Source: a bacterium (GTDB taxonomy: Bacteria; Margulisbacteria; Marinamargulisbacteria; JABIPA01). From it: a DNA stretch of 64,000 nucleotides. The notes beneath the pieces are model-generated. The model was given only the letters and a program-made list of their open reading frames with translations. It searched no databases and was not told where the DNA came from. The stretch lies in assembly GCA_018698675.1 (NCBI GenBank), contig JABIPA010000057.1:57944-121943 (forward strand), in the 5' to 3' direction. The translations under genes were made by a program, and so were the position numbers. Positions 56,441-64,000 of this stretch are shown piece by piece. Every line of letters begins with the position of its first letter. Position 1 is the stretch's first letter.

Positions 56441-56973
56441 ATATTTGATTTTTCTGATATCACAACTGAAAAAGGAATATTAGGCTCACCTGGGTCAACT
56501 ACCTCATTTTCATCTGAGTCATACCAAACAACGATCTGAACCACCGCAGACTCCACCCTATCCGTTTCCCAAAATGTCATCGACACTCGATAAAGGTCTG
56601 AAATAGTACCCTCTGTATCAACAAGGGTATCGGCGAAGTACAATCGGTTTATTCGGGTCTCCCCTGTTAAATCAAACTCATCGCCATCACTATATTCATC
56701 GATAACTTGCCCATAATTCAACTTTGAACTTTGAGAAAAATTTGACCACCGAACAATATAACTTCCAACATATTTTGCTAAAGTACCTAGTTCCGCATAT
56801 CGTTTTACTTTATTTGTATCCATTAATAACCTGGGGAAAAAACTGAGTAAAGACGTCCCTAAAATGCCCAATATCGTTATTGCGATCAAAACCTCAATAT
56901 AAAGACTTCCTCTATTAGACTTAAGTTGTCTAAGATTTAACGACTTAAAAATTGCGAAACACCTGCACGGCAC
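56437..56973 (-). CDS. GspI-like minor pseudopilin
   Basis: The prepilin motif is SNRG-SLYIEVLIAITILGIL with Gly before the cleavage site and Glu at +5, then a conserved hydrophobic stem. The leader is upstream of the stop of the previous gene, and no ATG is available close to it. I list the GTG at 56973 (22-residue leader); an ATT at 56952, seven bases after AGGTG, is another option. About 178 residues. Its order after GspG- and GspH-like genes and before the GspJ-like gene is the classical GHIJ order of type II secretion. Confidence 0.7.
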   Translation of the reverse strand: MPCRCFAIFKSLNLRQLKSNRGSLYIEVLIAITILGILGTSLLSFFPRLLMDTNKVKRYAELGTLAKYVGSYIVRWSNFSQSSKLNYGQVIDEYSDGDEFDLTGETRINRLYFADTLVDTEGTISDLYRVSMTFWETDRVESAVVQIVVWYDSDENEVVDPGEPNIPFSVVISEKSNI

Positions 56974-57433
56974 TGGAATGCTCAAAAATAACAACGTCTC
57001 CTGTAACTTGGTCTGAATCCGAAAAACGAATAACACAGTCTTGCTGAGGCAAGGCGCCTCCCAAACGGTCTTTAATGCGAATAGATGATGTGGGGCTAAA
57101 AACGACTTGCCCAATTTGAGTGTTTAATGTGACTGAAATAACAGGATCTACTAAAATTGTTTCAATAATTTTAGTCTCTTCGGGAGCCGATAAATTTACA
57201 ATTTGAAACCCAACGATCGAGTCATTGGTTATGTTAAAACTAACGCCTATTGGCTCACTTAACGCTTGAGAATAATTTTTGGCTAAAATTACAGCCGCTT
57301 CAGATTCTAAAAGTATGGAATTTAATTTAATTTTATCTAAATGGTCGCCTAATCTAGGGACTGTCACAGAAGCGAGAACCCCCAAAATCACGACAACGAC
57401 TAGAACTTCAAGAACGGAGTATCCTGATTTCAC
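56945..57433 (-). CDS. GspH-like minor pseudopilin
   Basis: A 162-residue prepilin-like protein with an extremely short leader: MKSG-YSVLEVLVVVVILGVL, Tyr at +1 and Glu at +5. The globular part is beta-rich, ending in SSIRIKDRLGGAL and IFEHSSAVQVFRNF, as in GspH/FimT proteins. The start codon is GTG. Its 3' end overlaps the GspI-like gene by some 29 bases, which suggests translational coupling. Confidence 0.82.
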   Translation of the reverse strand: MKSGYSVLEVLVVVVILGVLASVTVPRLGDHLDKIKLNSILLESEAAVILAKNYSQALSEPIGVSFNITNDSIVGFQIVNLSAPEETKIIETILVDPVISVTLNTQIGQVVFSPTSSIRIKDRLGGALPQQDCVIRFSDSDQVTGDVVIFEHSSAVQVFRNF

Positions 57434-57445
57434 ATTTAGATATCG

Positions 57446-57805
57446 TTATTCGTGGCTTGCGGTATCATGGGCCGAAGAATTAATTCGTCCATTACTAATT
57501 GCCCAAGAAAGACCTTGGTTACATGTAACCGGCACTCCATCAGGAAAATATTTATCGATATCTGTTGTCCATGAACTTAAGTCCGAACCACTAGAAACAG
57601 GGTAACTCCCATTGTTAAAAAAGAATAACTCAAGTTGAGCATTAATTGTTTGTCTCTCGGCACCATGAGCAGATTTCTTTGCTTGTCCTGATGATGCGAC
57701 AAATCTTGGAAGTACGATCGCTGCCAAAATACCAATGATGGTAACAACGATTAGCATCTCCATAAGTGTAAAACCTTTATTCTTTTTAGTCTGTGTATCT
57801 AGCAT
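57446..57805 (-). CDS. GspG-like major pseudopilin
   Basis: A 119-residue pseudopilin with leader then KNKG-FTLMEMLIVVTIIGILA, the canonical prepilin peptidase site. The stem and short globular domain (QLELFFFNNGSYPVSSGSDL; YFPDGVPVTC) are like GspG or PilA-type pseudopilins; only one Cys is present. The start at 57805 follows AAGGAAGGACAACC. First gene of the four-gene pseudopilin operon. Assembly ATPase, platform and prepilin peptidase must lie elsewhere. Confidence 0.88.
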   Translation of the reverse strand: MLDTQTKKNKGFTLMEMLIVVTIIGILAAIVLPRFVASSGQAKKSAHGAERQTINAQLELFFFNNGSYPVSSGSDLSSWTTDIDKYFPDGVPVTCNQGLSWAISNGRINSSAHDTASHE

Positions 57806-57861
57806 GGTTGTCCTTCCTTTTCCCACATGTAACGCAATATAACGTAATAGGATTCAAAAAA

Positions 57862-57890
57862 ATTATAATTCTGGAGTCATTAAAAATCAA
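57862..57890 (-). promoter_or_regulatory. Sigma-70-type promoter of the pseudopilin operon
   Basis: Minus strand: TTGATT at 57890-57885, a 17-base spacer, and TATAAT at 57867-57862. It lies about 57 bases before the GspG-like start. The remainder of the 316-base gap to 58143 shows no gene; it is A/T-rich with a C/A-run near 57969-57990. Confidence 0.65.
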
Positions 57891-58142
57891 ACATTTAATT
57901 TGTTCCCACTATAATTCATTCCTAAACACTAAATTTTTGCTAACTTTCTCACTTCTTTTCTTTTACGTTCATCCTCCCCCACAAAAAAAAAGAAAACGCA
58001 GACCTTTTCTGATTAATTTTTATATAGTCCCCTGAATATCAACTATATGCGGCCAGGAATCGAAATTTAATAATGCCCGCTGCCCATAGCCCAAAAATGA
58101 ATTTGCAAAGATGCGCCTTCACTATATAGGATTGTATTTAAT

Positions 58143-59051
58143 TTGAATAAAAATGAATCTTATACGATTGCAATAACTGCAATTAATAACTGGATAAAAA
58201 AAGAAGAATCTCTTGATTTACAAACACACACTGAATCTTTTTTTTTAAATCAACCTTCTTATGAGAAAGCCAAAAAAGGGATAGTTGTTTGTTTCCATGG
58301 ATATACATCTGGACCTTGGCAATATCTCCCGCTAGCTACCTTCCTTTTTCGAGAAGGATTTTCTGTATTTTCTCCCAGATTACCTGGCCATGGATTCAAA
58401 ACAAGTAAACACATCCCAACTTCATCTCAACCTACACTTCTTTTGGACTTTTTAAGGACTCTATTCTCTCTTGTAAAACCACTCGACGTTCCTATTTACG
58501 TAATTGGACTATCGGCAGGCGGAAGCTTGGCTGCTAGGATGGCAATTACTTACCCCTCTATTAAAAAATGTATTGTGATGTCCCCGTTTTTTCGACCTTA
58601 TGATAAAAAAGCTCTCTTTATATTTTTCGTTATTCACGCTTTAAATAAGCTTACGGGATTAAACATGTCTTCACTGCTTCGTCATGTCACCATTTCTATC
58701 AAAGCAGACAGGTCATCTTTAGCCGAGATACTGCCCGGCATCCCATCTCTCACATTAAATCAAGTTCACGCATTAACTCTATTTGGAGAAAAAACAGCCT
58801 CACTTTCTTCAACGCTGTCTCAACCTACACTTCTTATTACATCCGACGCTGACACACGTTCAAACCAAAAATCTATGGAGAAATTTTCAAGGAATATTCC
58901 ATCTCTTTTTCGATGGATACGTTTTCCAAAGCAAGCAAAGGTCCCTCATGCAATGTTACACAAAGGACAAAATCCAGATAAAAACATAGTCTCTCATATC
59001 GAGAAATCTATACTAGATTTTCTCTCTACTTCTTCAAATCTGGCATATTAA
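58143..59051 (+). CDS. Alpha/beta hydrolase (carboxylesterase/monoacylglycerol-lipase type)
   Basis: A 302-residue hydrolase. The oxyanion region VVCFHGYTSGPW, nucleophile elbow VIGLSAGGSLAA, the Asp region LLITSDADTRSN and the late His in KVPHAMLHKG form a full triad. The core PLATFLFREGFSVFSPRLPG is typical of esterase/thioesterase-like members. A cap region (about 150-215) has apolar helices. The listed start is TTG with no ATG nearby. It overlaps the convergent ankyrin gene by 26 bases at the 3' end. Substrate unknown. Confidence 0.82.
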   Translation: MNKNESYTIAITAINNWIKKEESLDLQTHTESFFLNQPSYEKAKKGIVVCFHGYTSGPWQYLPLATFLFREGFSVFSPRLPGHGFKTSKHIPTSSQPTLLLDFLRTLFSLVKPLDVPIYVIGLSAGGSLAARMAITYPSIKKCIVMSPFFRPYDKKALFIFFVIHALNKLTGLNMSSLLRHVTISIKADRSSLAEILPGIPSLTLNQVHALTLFGEKTASLSSTLSQPTLLITSDADTRSNQKSMEKFSRNIPSLFRWIRFPKQAKVPHAMLHKGQNPDKNIVSHIEKSILDFLSTSSNLAY

Positions 59052-60624
59052 GACCCATAAGTTTTTTCACGATCATAATTTTCTTTAGCACTGCCTTTTT
59101 GTTCACTTCAGGATGATTTTCAGGAAAAATCTCGTGCTCAGCAATATAATTAATTTGGTCTAGATATACGTTTAACTCTATTAAATACCGACGAAATAAT
59201 GGCGATTGTTTCTTATTAAACTTTTTTATAAAAAGAGCTTCATCCTTTAACAGCCACTCTAACTCATCAAAACTTGATACACTAAAATTAGGTACAGAGA
59301 TCTTAGCTTTCATGAATTTAGATTGCCAATACGGTTGGCTTAGGCGCTGCAGTAATTCTAAATTCTTTCGTCTTACATTCCATTGCTTAGGCTTGATGCC
59401 TAAATCGTCTCGTTGCTGAGACAATTGATTACTCTTGAAAAAAGATATCCCGTCCTGATTTCCGTAAAAACCAGCGTAATGGTATGGGGTTTCTCCAAAA
59501 TTATTTTTACATTCAAACTGTTTAATTTCTTTTACTTGCTTTAATGCTTCATTAAAAATATCACTAGAGGAAACGATACCTGCTACATGCAATGGAGTTG
59601 TTCCCTCATTATTTGGAAGGATCCATTCTCCTAGTTTTTCGCCCCATTCCTTGATTATTGATAAGTGGTTACCAATGATGGCGTACATTAACCCAGGCTG
59701 ATTAAACCGGTCGGTAAGCAACAAATCGAATCCTGCCATTTTATAATCAAGAACCTTTTTGTTATCGCCCTTCACAATTGACTGAAGCAATAAATCATTA
59801 GACCTTTCCTGGCCTGAAAACAATTTACCTGTTTCTTTTTCTGAAAAATTAAAAGGAACAAGAGCTTCGTCCCCCTCAGAAAAGTCTTCTCCTGCTAACT
59901 TCATCCTAATATTCATTAGTTCAAAAATGCGCCAATTTTGGGTCATGACAGATTCATTAAACCCTTTTCTCATTTCCTCATAAGGAACTGGATAAACGAC
60001 CAATGTATGCACAAAACTAATTTTTCTATTATGAATCGCCAATGTTAATGGACCCACCCCATTCTTATTTAACGTAAAAATTTCTTTACCTTTAGAGGCC
60101 AGTCTCTCCAAAATTCCAAGAAAAATATCAGTATTTTTTCCCATACAAGAAACCATCAAGCATGTATCTCCATTTTGGTTCACTCTATCCAAAAGTTCTG
60201 GAAATGTGTCCATCAAATGTACTGAAAGTTGGTTATTATTAAACAAAATTGCTTTATGGAGAATAGAATTGCCAAATCCAAACGAATGATTAAGACATTT
60301 AGAATCAGATTCTAATAGACAATCCAAAACAGGAAAAAAACCACACTCTATTGCTAGCTCTAAGCTAGTTTCATAATTTTTTTGATTTTTTAAAAAAGGA
60401 TCCGCGCCTAGGCTAATCAATAGCTGAACTGCACTTAAATTATTATTCAAAATCGCCGCATCTAAAGGACGAACGCCACCAAACACAACATCCGGACTTT
60501 CTTTATTAATTTCTTCTTCTAAAAAATCAATTAAAGATGGATCCCATGCATTTTTCAGACAGGGGTGTGTTCCTGGCCCGACAACAAAATCAATCGGTAG
60601 CTTTTTTCGAACTCCGTTCAACAT
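59026..60624 (-). CDS. Ankyrin-repeat protein
   Basis: A 532-residue protein. Ankyrin repeats run from about residue 48 to 410: RPLDAAILNNNLSAVQLLIS, GNSILHKAILFNNNQLSVHL, GDTCLMVSCMGKNTDIFL, GPLTLAIHNRKISFVHTL, and later GTTPLHVAGIVSSSDIFNEA and GETPYHYAGFYGNQDGISFF. The C-terminal 120 residues are helical and unlike ankyrin. No signal peptide is seen. Its start overlaps the winged-helix-like gene upstream by 35 bases, so both are probably one transcript. It has no sigma-28-like element in the sequence before the operon. Target unknown; ankyrin proteins often bind other proteins, in hosts or in the cell itself. Confidence 0.85.
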   Translation of the reverse strand: MLNGVRKKLPIDFVVGPGTHPCLKNAWDPSLIDFLEEEINKESPDVVFGGVRPLDAAILNNNLSAVQLLISLGADPFLKNQKNYETSLELAIECGFFPVLDCLLESDSKCLNHSFGFGNSILHKAILFNNNQLSVHLMDTFPELLDRVNQNGDTCLMVSCMGKNTDIFLGILERLASKGKEIFTLNKNGVGPLTLAIHNRKISFVHTLVVYPVPYEEMRKGFNESVMTQNWRIFELMNIRMKLAGEDFSEGDEALVPFNFSEKETGKLFSGQERSNDLLLQSIVKGDNKKVLDYKMAGFDLLLTDRFNQPGLMYAIIGNHLSIIKEWGEKLGEWILPNNEGTTPLHVAGIVSSSDIFNEALKQVKEIKQFECKNNFGETPYHYAGFYGNQDGISFFKSNQLSQQRDDLGIKPKQWNVRRKNLELLQRLSQPYWQSKFMKAKISVPNFSVSSFDELEWLLKDEALFIKKFNKKQSPLFRRYLIELNVYLDQINYIAEHEIFPENHPEVNKKAVLKKIMIVKKLMGLNMPDLKK

Positions 60625-60838
60625 ACGATTTACCCTTTTCTGTTAAGCGATAACCTTTACCTACCCACGATTTCACATACCCTCTGATTTTCAATTTATT
60701 TAATAAGGTAATTGGAAATTCTTTTTCGCCAATTAAAACAATCGACTCAAATAATTCGTCCATCGAAATAGTGATTAGGACATCCGGATAGGCCTCTTTT
60801 AAAAATATTGTTTGTTGTTCCATTTTATTATTATTCAT
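60590..60838 (-). CDS. Small winged-helix-like protein
   Basis: An 82-residue protein whose second half looks like a winged helix: FPITLLNKLKIRGYVKSWVG followed by KGYRLTEKGKSYVER, a wing-and-helix ending common in small MarR/PadR-type or phage regulators. It has no other domain. It overlaps the ankyrin gene and runs opposite to DUF5679. A regulatory role is inferred from the fold alone. Confidence 0.6.
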   Translation of the reverse strand: MNNNKMEQQTIFLKEAYPDVLITISMDELFESIVLIGEKEFPITLLNKLKIRGYVKSWVGKGYRLTEKGKSYVERSSKKATD

Positions 60839-60914
60839 ATTTATTCTTTCGCTTCTATAGTTTTAGAGGTATTATAAGAACAATTCAATAAAAAAAACTA
60901 CAGGAGGAAATAAA

Positions 60915-61058
60915 ATGGCTGACGGATATTGCGTAAAATGTAAAGCAAAAAAAGAAATTAAAGATGCTGCAGAAATTACTATGAAAAATGGTAGAAAAGC
61001 TCTTAAAGGTACTTGTTCTACTTGTGGAACTGGCGTTTTCAAAATTACTGGAAACTAA
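60915..61058 (+). CDS. DUF5679 zinc-ribbon-like small protein
   Basis: A 47-residue protein starting MADGYCVKCKAKKEIK and ending CSTCGTGVFKITGN. Two CxxC pairs (Cys6/Cys9 and Cys34/Cys37) form a probable zinc ribbon. Sequence and size match the DUF5679 pattern as I know it (YCVKCK...MKNGR...G.C..CG). A strong Shine-Dalgarno AGGAGG lies seven bases before the ATG, and a terminator follows, so it is a single highly translatable gene. Function unknown. Confidence 0.88.
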   Translation: MADGYCVKCKAKKEIKDAAEITMKNGRKALKGTCSTCGTGVFKITGN

Positions 61059-61117
61059 TCGAACTTTTCAAATATTATCTATTTAAATTCTTACACTAAG
61101 AATTTTAAAATAGTTTT

Positions 61118-61152
61118 AAAGGCTATCCTTTTTTAGGGATAGCCTTTTTTTT
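61118..61152 (+). terminator. Rho-independent terminator after DUF5679
   Basis: A perfect 11-bp stem, AAAGGCTATCC (61118-61128) and GGATAGCCTTT (61137-61147), with an 8-base loop, runs directly into T residues up to 61152. Confidence 0.92.
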
Positions 61153-61225
61153 CTTAAAACCCATTAACTCCACTCTTGAAAAATACATATTTTCTATGTT
61201 AAATACGATAAATATTCATTTAAAA

Positions 61226-61253
61226 TGAAATTTTAATGACAAACTATCGATAA
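61226..61253 (+). promoter_or_regulatory. Sigma-28-like promoter of the 61298 gene
   Basis: TGAAATTTT at 61226-61234 and ATCGATAA at 61246-61253, 16 bases between TGAA and the octamer. It lies between the DUF5679 terminator and the gene start 45 bases on. Confidence 0.65.
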
Positions 61254-61297
61254 GTAATAAGAAAAACAATAAAAAAGACAACTCAAAGAGTAACAAC

Positions 61298-62226
61298 ATG
61301 GATAGTATAGGACAAGACATACCAACGGTAGTCTATACCTACGGAGGCAATCGCCCACAGCAACCTAATGCCACCTTACCTTCGCGCCAGGTTCGATTCC
61401 ACCCAACAGCCGAGATTCAAGATTCACTGTCCCAAAATAGTCAATTAACAAATGTATTTGCTACTATTAAAGAAATATACTCTTCCGAACCCGATCAAAT
61501 ATTTAATAAGGGAACTGGCTTACTTTCCATACTCACAGCATGTACTCGTGAAAATATGACGGTTGAAAAAGTCAGCATTATTGGTAGAGAACAAACTACA
61601 CCTTGGGCCACTAGTCGAGCGCACCTTATTTTATTCAAATTACAAGATCAAAACGGAACGTCTTCCGTATCTGTTTTAGACATTTCTAGAAAACTTGGAA
61701 AAACAAAATTAACATGTCCAAACAAATGCAGTATTAATCTTGAAAACGAATTTAAACCTATATCTGATAGATACTGGACTATTAGACTAATGAAGACAAA
61801 CCAAGAAATCGGTAACCTAGAATTTCATGTTAATGAAAATCAAACAGCAACTGAAAACCAATCAAACAGCAATGCTCAATTTTTATCAAATAACTCTATA
61901 GGCATGTCTGATACCAATATGGACCGTACACGCGATAGACTTACGGAGCTCGCCATTATTCAAGCTCCAGTGGAAACACATTCGCCGCCTCAACCTCCTG
62001 ACGGGTTACCGCTAACCAGGCCGATGGCGCTCTTATCGCATGTCAGGAACCTGATGAGGCAAAGAGGTCGGAAGATCTTATCGAGAGGCAGAATCTTGAT
62101 ACTGATCAGAAGCTAGCGAATCTTCTCTCCAGACTGAATCTGAGTGCCGAAGAGATAGCACTTCTTAGAGGTAGTCAGGCCCAAAACTTAACCGAAGGAC
62201 CTAGTTCTGAAAGCGACCCAAAGTAA
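61298..62226 (+). CDS. Unknown protein of the sigma-28-like regulon, with frameshift near 62002
   Basis: The frame from 61298 gives a soluble protein of unknown family, with an alpha/beta core (SRAHLILFKLQDQNG; RYWTIRLMKTNQEIGN) and an Asn/Gln-rich linker. As read, it ends at 62116 with a tail rich in Arg and Leu that looks like a wrong frame. The -1 frame, open from 62002, gives a much more protein-like tail (EAKRSEDLIERQNLDTDQ; LNLSAEEIALLRGSQ) to a TAA at 62224. A missing base near the GGG at 62003-62005 would restore one 310-residue protein. The tail is also richer in G+C and prefers CTG, CAG, AAG and GAG codons, unlike its neighbours. It may be a real mutation or a sequencing error. Confidence 0.6.
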
Positions 62227-62237
62227 AAAGATCTATA

Positions 62238-62271
62238 CTTACGTACAACGTATCCAAACTTTGTACGTAAG
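62238..62271 (+). repeat. Perfect 11-bp inverted repeat (hairpin) after the frameshifted gene
   Basis: CTTACGTACAA (62238-62248) and TTGTACGTAAG (62261-62271) flank a 12-base loop. No T-run follows on the plus strand. It may end transcription weakly or be an mRNA-stabilising hairpin. Confidence 0.65.
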
Positions 62272-62312
62272 CGCTCTTACTAGACCAATAATTGATTCAA
62301 TAACAAAAGGCC

Positions 62313-62726
62313 TTAAACAAGATCAAATAGAATAATTAACGCAACGAAAACAACGGCAACAATAAAAAATAATATAAAAAAATAGAAAGAAGAATCTCTG
62401 GGAGCTCTACCCATTTCTTTTCTTGAAAACGAAGGAACGACTTCTCGTTGTTTTATTATATTTTCAATTGTTTTAACGCCGCCGGGAGCAATTTTAATAC
62501 CTATTTTATCTGGTCCAACAACCACTTTTTTTGCTAATTTCTTGGCCGCTAATTGATCTGTTATGGATATAGATTGTAGTTTATCGTAACCTAAAAGTTC
62601 TCCCACTTTTTCTGATGAAAAACTTGTTTTCATATTAGGCCGGTCTGATTTTCTAGACGCTAGAATATATACTTTCTCAAGAAACTGAAACCGCTTCGCA
62701 ATATCATCTGGTCTAGAATTTTTCAT
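62313..62726 (-). CDS. Unknown protein with C-terminal membrane anchor
   Basis: A 137-residue protein. Residues 1-105 are soluble and basic, with a helix-rich pattern (DIAKRFQFLEKVYILASRKS; KVGELLGYDKLQSISITDQL) that could be a small winged-helix-like fold. The last about 23 residues are a single hydrophobic segment (FFILFFIVAVVFVALIILF) ending DLV. That is a tail-anchor arrangement, with the N-terminal part in the cytoplasm. It lies on the opposite strand between the frameshifted gene and the asparaginase. Function unknown. Confidence 0.55.
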   Translation of the reverse strand: MKNSRPDDIAKRFQFLEKVYILASRKSDRPNMKTSFSSEKVGELLGYDKLQSISITDQLAAKKLAKKVVVGPDKIGIKIAPGGVKTIENIIKQREVVPSFSRKEMGRAPRDSSFYFFILFFIVAVVFVALIILFDLV

Positions 62727-62807
62727 CTTATTATACTTCCCTACTTATTCTTATGAAAAAACGCTGGTATAAGCTAATCTTATCTTGCTTTACTGTAATG
62801 ATAGACA

Positions 62808-64000
62808 ATGCATTATTCACAACGATTTAAAATTATATCAGAAGGAAACAGCAATTTTGCAGATAGTAATATTTTTCCATCGAATAAACGTTGTCTTGAT
62901 GATATTATCGTCAAATTGATAAACACTGACCACATAGAACCATTCGGGCCTGCCCAAGTAATTCCTGACTCTTCTATTTCATTTCTTACATCAGGCGGAA
63001 CGATAGCATGTAACCCATCCGACAACCGCGGAAGCGCGCCACAAAGCCTGGATTCCATTATTCATTCCATTAGTGATGAATCCAGTATTTTGGAACTATT
63101 TAAACCGGTCGATAGCTCTCAACTTACATCCAGTCATTTTTCAACCATTCTCAAACAAGCAATTGCAACGATACAAACAAATAAAATAGGAATACTTTCC
63201 CATGGAACCGACACTCTCGGAAATAATGCATATGCGCTTTCCATTTTACTCCATCCTTATTTACGGCTTCATCAGGTCTCCTTTTTTATTACAGGTTCCT
63301 TCATGAGTTCTGATGGAGTTTTTAATCTTTCCCAAACATTTTTAATTGCCAAAAATCACTCATCAGACTTCCCTCCGGACGTTTATGTATGCATAAAAAG
63401 CCATGAAACTGATGAAGAAATGGCCATTATTCCTGGAAACCAATTCGAGAAAATTCAAACACATCCCGACAACCAATCAAGTGGACTCAAACGAGACCCA
63501 ATCTTTGTTAGCGGCCAAGCCTTCGGAACATTTAGAAACAATAAATTTTATAAATCTCAACACATTCCTTCTCAAGAACCTCCGTTCGAACATGGAAAAC
63601 TATCCTCTGCCCACCCAAAATGGAAAATGCTAAAAAACATTATTTTAGCCAAAACAAACCCTTTATCTCAGCCTTATCCATCCGTACTTCCAAACATTTT
63701 TGTTTACATTGTTTCTCAATGGACAACGTCAAAAGAACTCGAGTCTATTTCTCATCAATTTTCGAAACCAAACAACCCGTTTACTGGACTATTTATTTAC
63801 CATTCGTCTGGCAACGTTGACTTCGCTTCTCAACTAAAGGTTATTTCAAAAGTTATCCCTATTTTAATATTTAAAGAAATGCCTGTGCTTAGTATTAATA
63901 GAAAAGTTACGCCTCTATTAAACGAACCAACTTTACACACCGATTTAAACACCGAAAAAAATCCAAATTTCTTATTTTTCAATCATACAAATTTTCAAAA
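62808..64000 (+). CDS. L-asparaginase-like protein (3' end outside window)
   Basis: The frame opens at the ATG at 62808 and runs past the window end, so the gene is partial (397 codons seen). The asparaginase motifs are FLTSGGTIACNPSDN (first catalytic Thr region) and KIGILSHGTDTLGNNAYALS (second, with Thr-Asp). Later HSSGNVDF fits the dimer-contact region. About 62 residues precede the first motif; typical asparaginases have fewer than 10, while GatD-type amidases have an N-terminal extension. It could be an asparaginase or a GatD-like amidase. The middle of the protein (about 190-260) is diverged. No signal peptide. Confidence 0.8.
   Translation, partial: MHYSQRFKIISEGNSNFADSNIFPSNKRCLDDIIVKLINTDHIEPFGPAQVIPDSSISFLTSGGTIACNPSDNRGSAPQSLDSIIHSISDESSILELFKPVDSSQLTSSHFSTILKQAIATIQTNKIGILSHGTDTLGNNAYALSILLHPYLRLHQVSFFITGSFMSSDGVFNLSQTFLIAKNHSSDFPPDVYVCIKSHETDEEMAIIPGNQFEKIQTHPDNQSSGLKRDPIFVSGQAFGTFRNNKFYKSQHIPSQEPPFEHGKLSSAHPKWKMLKNIILAKTNPLSQPYPSVLPNIFVYIVSQWTTSKELESISHQFSKPNNPFTGLFIYHSSGNVDFASQLKVISKVIPILIFKEMPVLSINRKVTPLLNEPTLHTDLNTEKNPNFLFFNHTNFQ

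Noticed and set aside
58085..58142. Sigma-70 promoter for the 58143 hydrolase (TTGCAA and TATATA)
   Set aside because: The spacing of 14-16 bases is poor and several alternatives exist in the A+T-rich stretch, so no single site can be supported.
63403..63820. Two plus-strand frames near the right end
   Set aside because: They lie in other frames of the asparaginase-like gene, which has the family motifs and is open to the window end.

Overview
The window is about 64 kb of A+T-rich bacterial DNA (roughly 36% G+C by eye), densely coded on both strands, with clear Shine-Dalgarno sites before many starts. It contains no rRNA, insertion sequence, phage module or CRISPR array. Housekeeping content includes the dnaX-ybaB-recR group, valS, folC, accB, recJ, relA/spoT and a diaminopimelate-type lysine branch. 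A lipoprotein, class III cyclase and type II secretion-like pseudopilins point to a diderm-like, uncultured bacterium. A SpoIIIAA/Ycf45-like ATPase beside recR is a feature I associate with cyanobacteria and their neighbours such as Margulisbacteria; this placement is a guess, not a result.

Layout. 0-7 kb: a truncated membrane/ARM-repeat protein, a Cache-HAMP adenylate cyclase and a MenH-like hydrolase. 7-12.4 kb: an island of five unusual genes. Two paralogues with a CheD/CNF-like deamidase signature flank three genes built from one shared helical repeat, two of which end in eukaryotic-type CaaX boxes. 12.4-17 kb: a methyltransferase and the aroA-tmk-dapB-asd operon. 17-25 kb: an ankyrin-like protein, a beta-helix lipoprotein, a duplicated glycosyltransferase and two unknown genes. 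25-28.5 kb: a beta-alanine/valine-type catabolic operon with its Lrp regulator. 29-36 kb: ABC exporter, accB, recJ, relA, rdgB. 36-43 kb: cell-surface genes (DUF5989-SGNH pair, LTA synthase-like sulfatase, glycosyltransferase-like protein), a MORN-like protein and two tRNAs. 43-53.5 kb: recR/dnaX region, a tandem-duplicated unknown gene with its pseudogene, folC-valS-transaldolase. 53.5-58 kb: a pseudopilin operon whose last member carries a beta-helix. 58-64 kb: hydrolase, ankyrin protein, DUF5679, a frameshifted unknown gene, a tail-anchored protein and an asparaginase that runs off the end.

Main discovery candidate. Seven genes or operons that are unknown or eukaryote-like (starting at 8065, 10384, 17601, 24308, 25027, 48699 and 61298) are each preceded by the same element, TGAAATTNT then a gap then nnCGATAA, with exactly 16 bases between TGAA and the final octamer in all seven. 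This closely resembles a sigma-28 (FliA/WhiG-class) promoter with one extra spacer base. I did not see it before the housekeeping operons. Together with the CaaX boxes, ankyrin/ARM/MORN repeats and CNF/CheD-like proteins, this suggests a co-regulated set of host-directed effectors. The promoter pattern and CaaX endings are read directly from the sequence; the effector role and sigma factor are inference.
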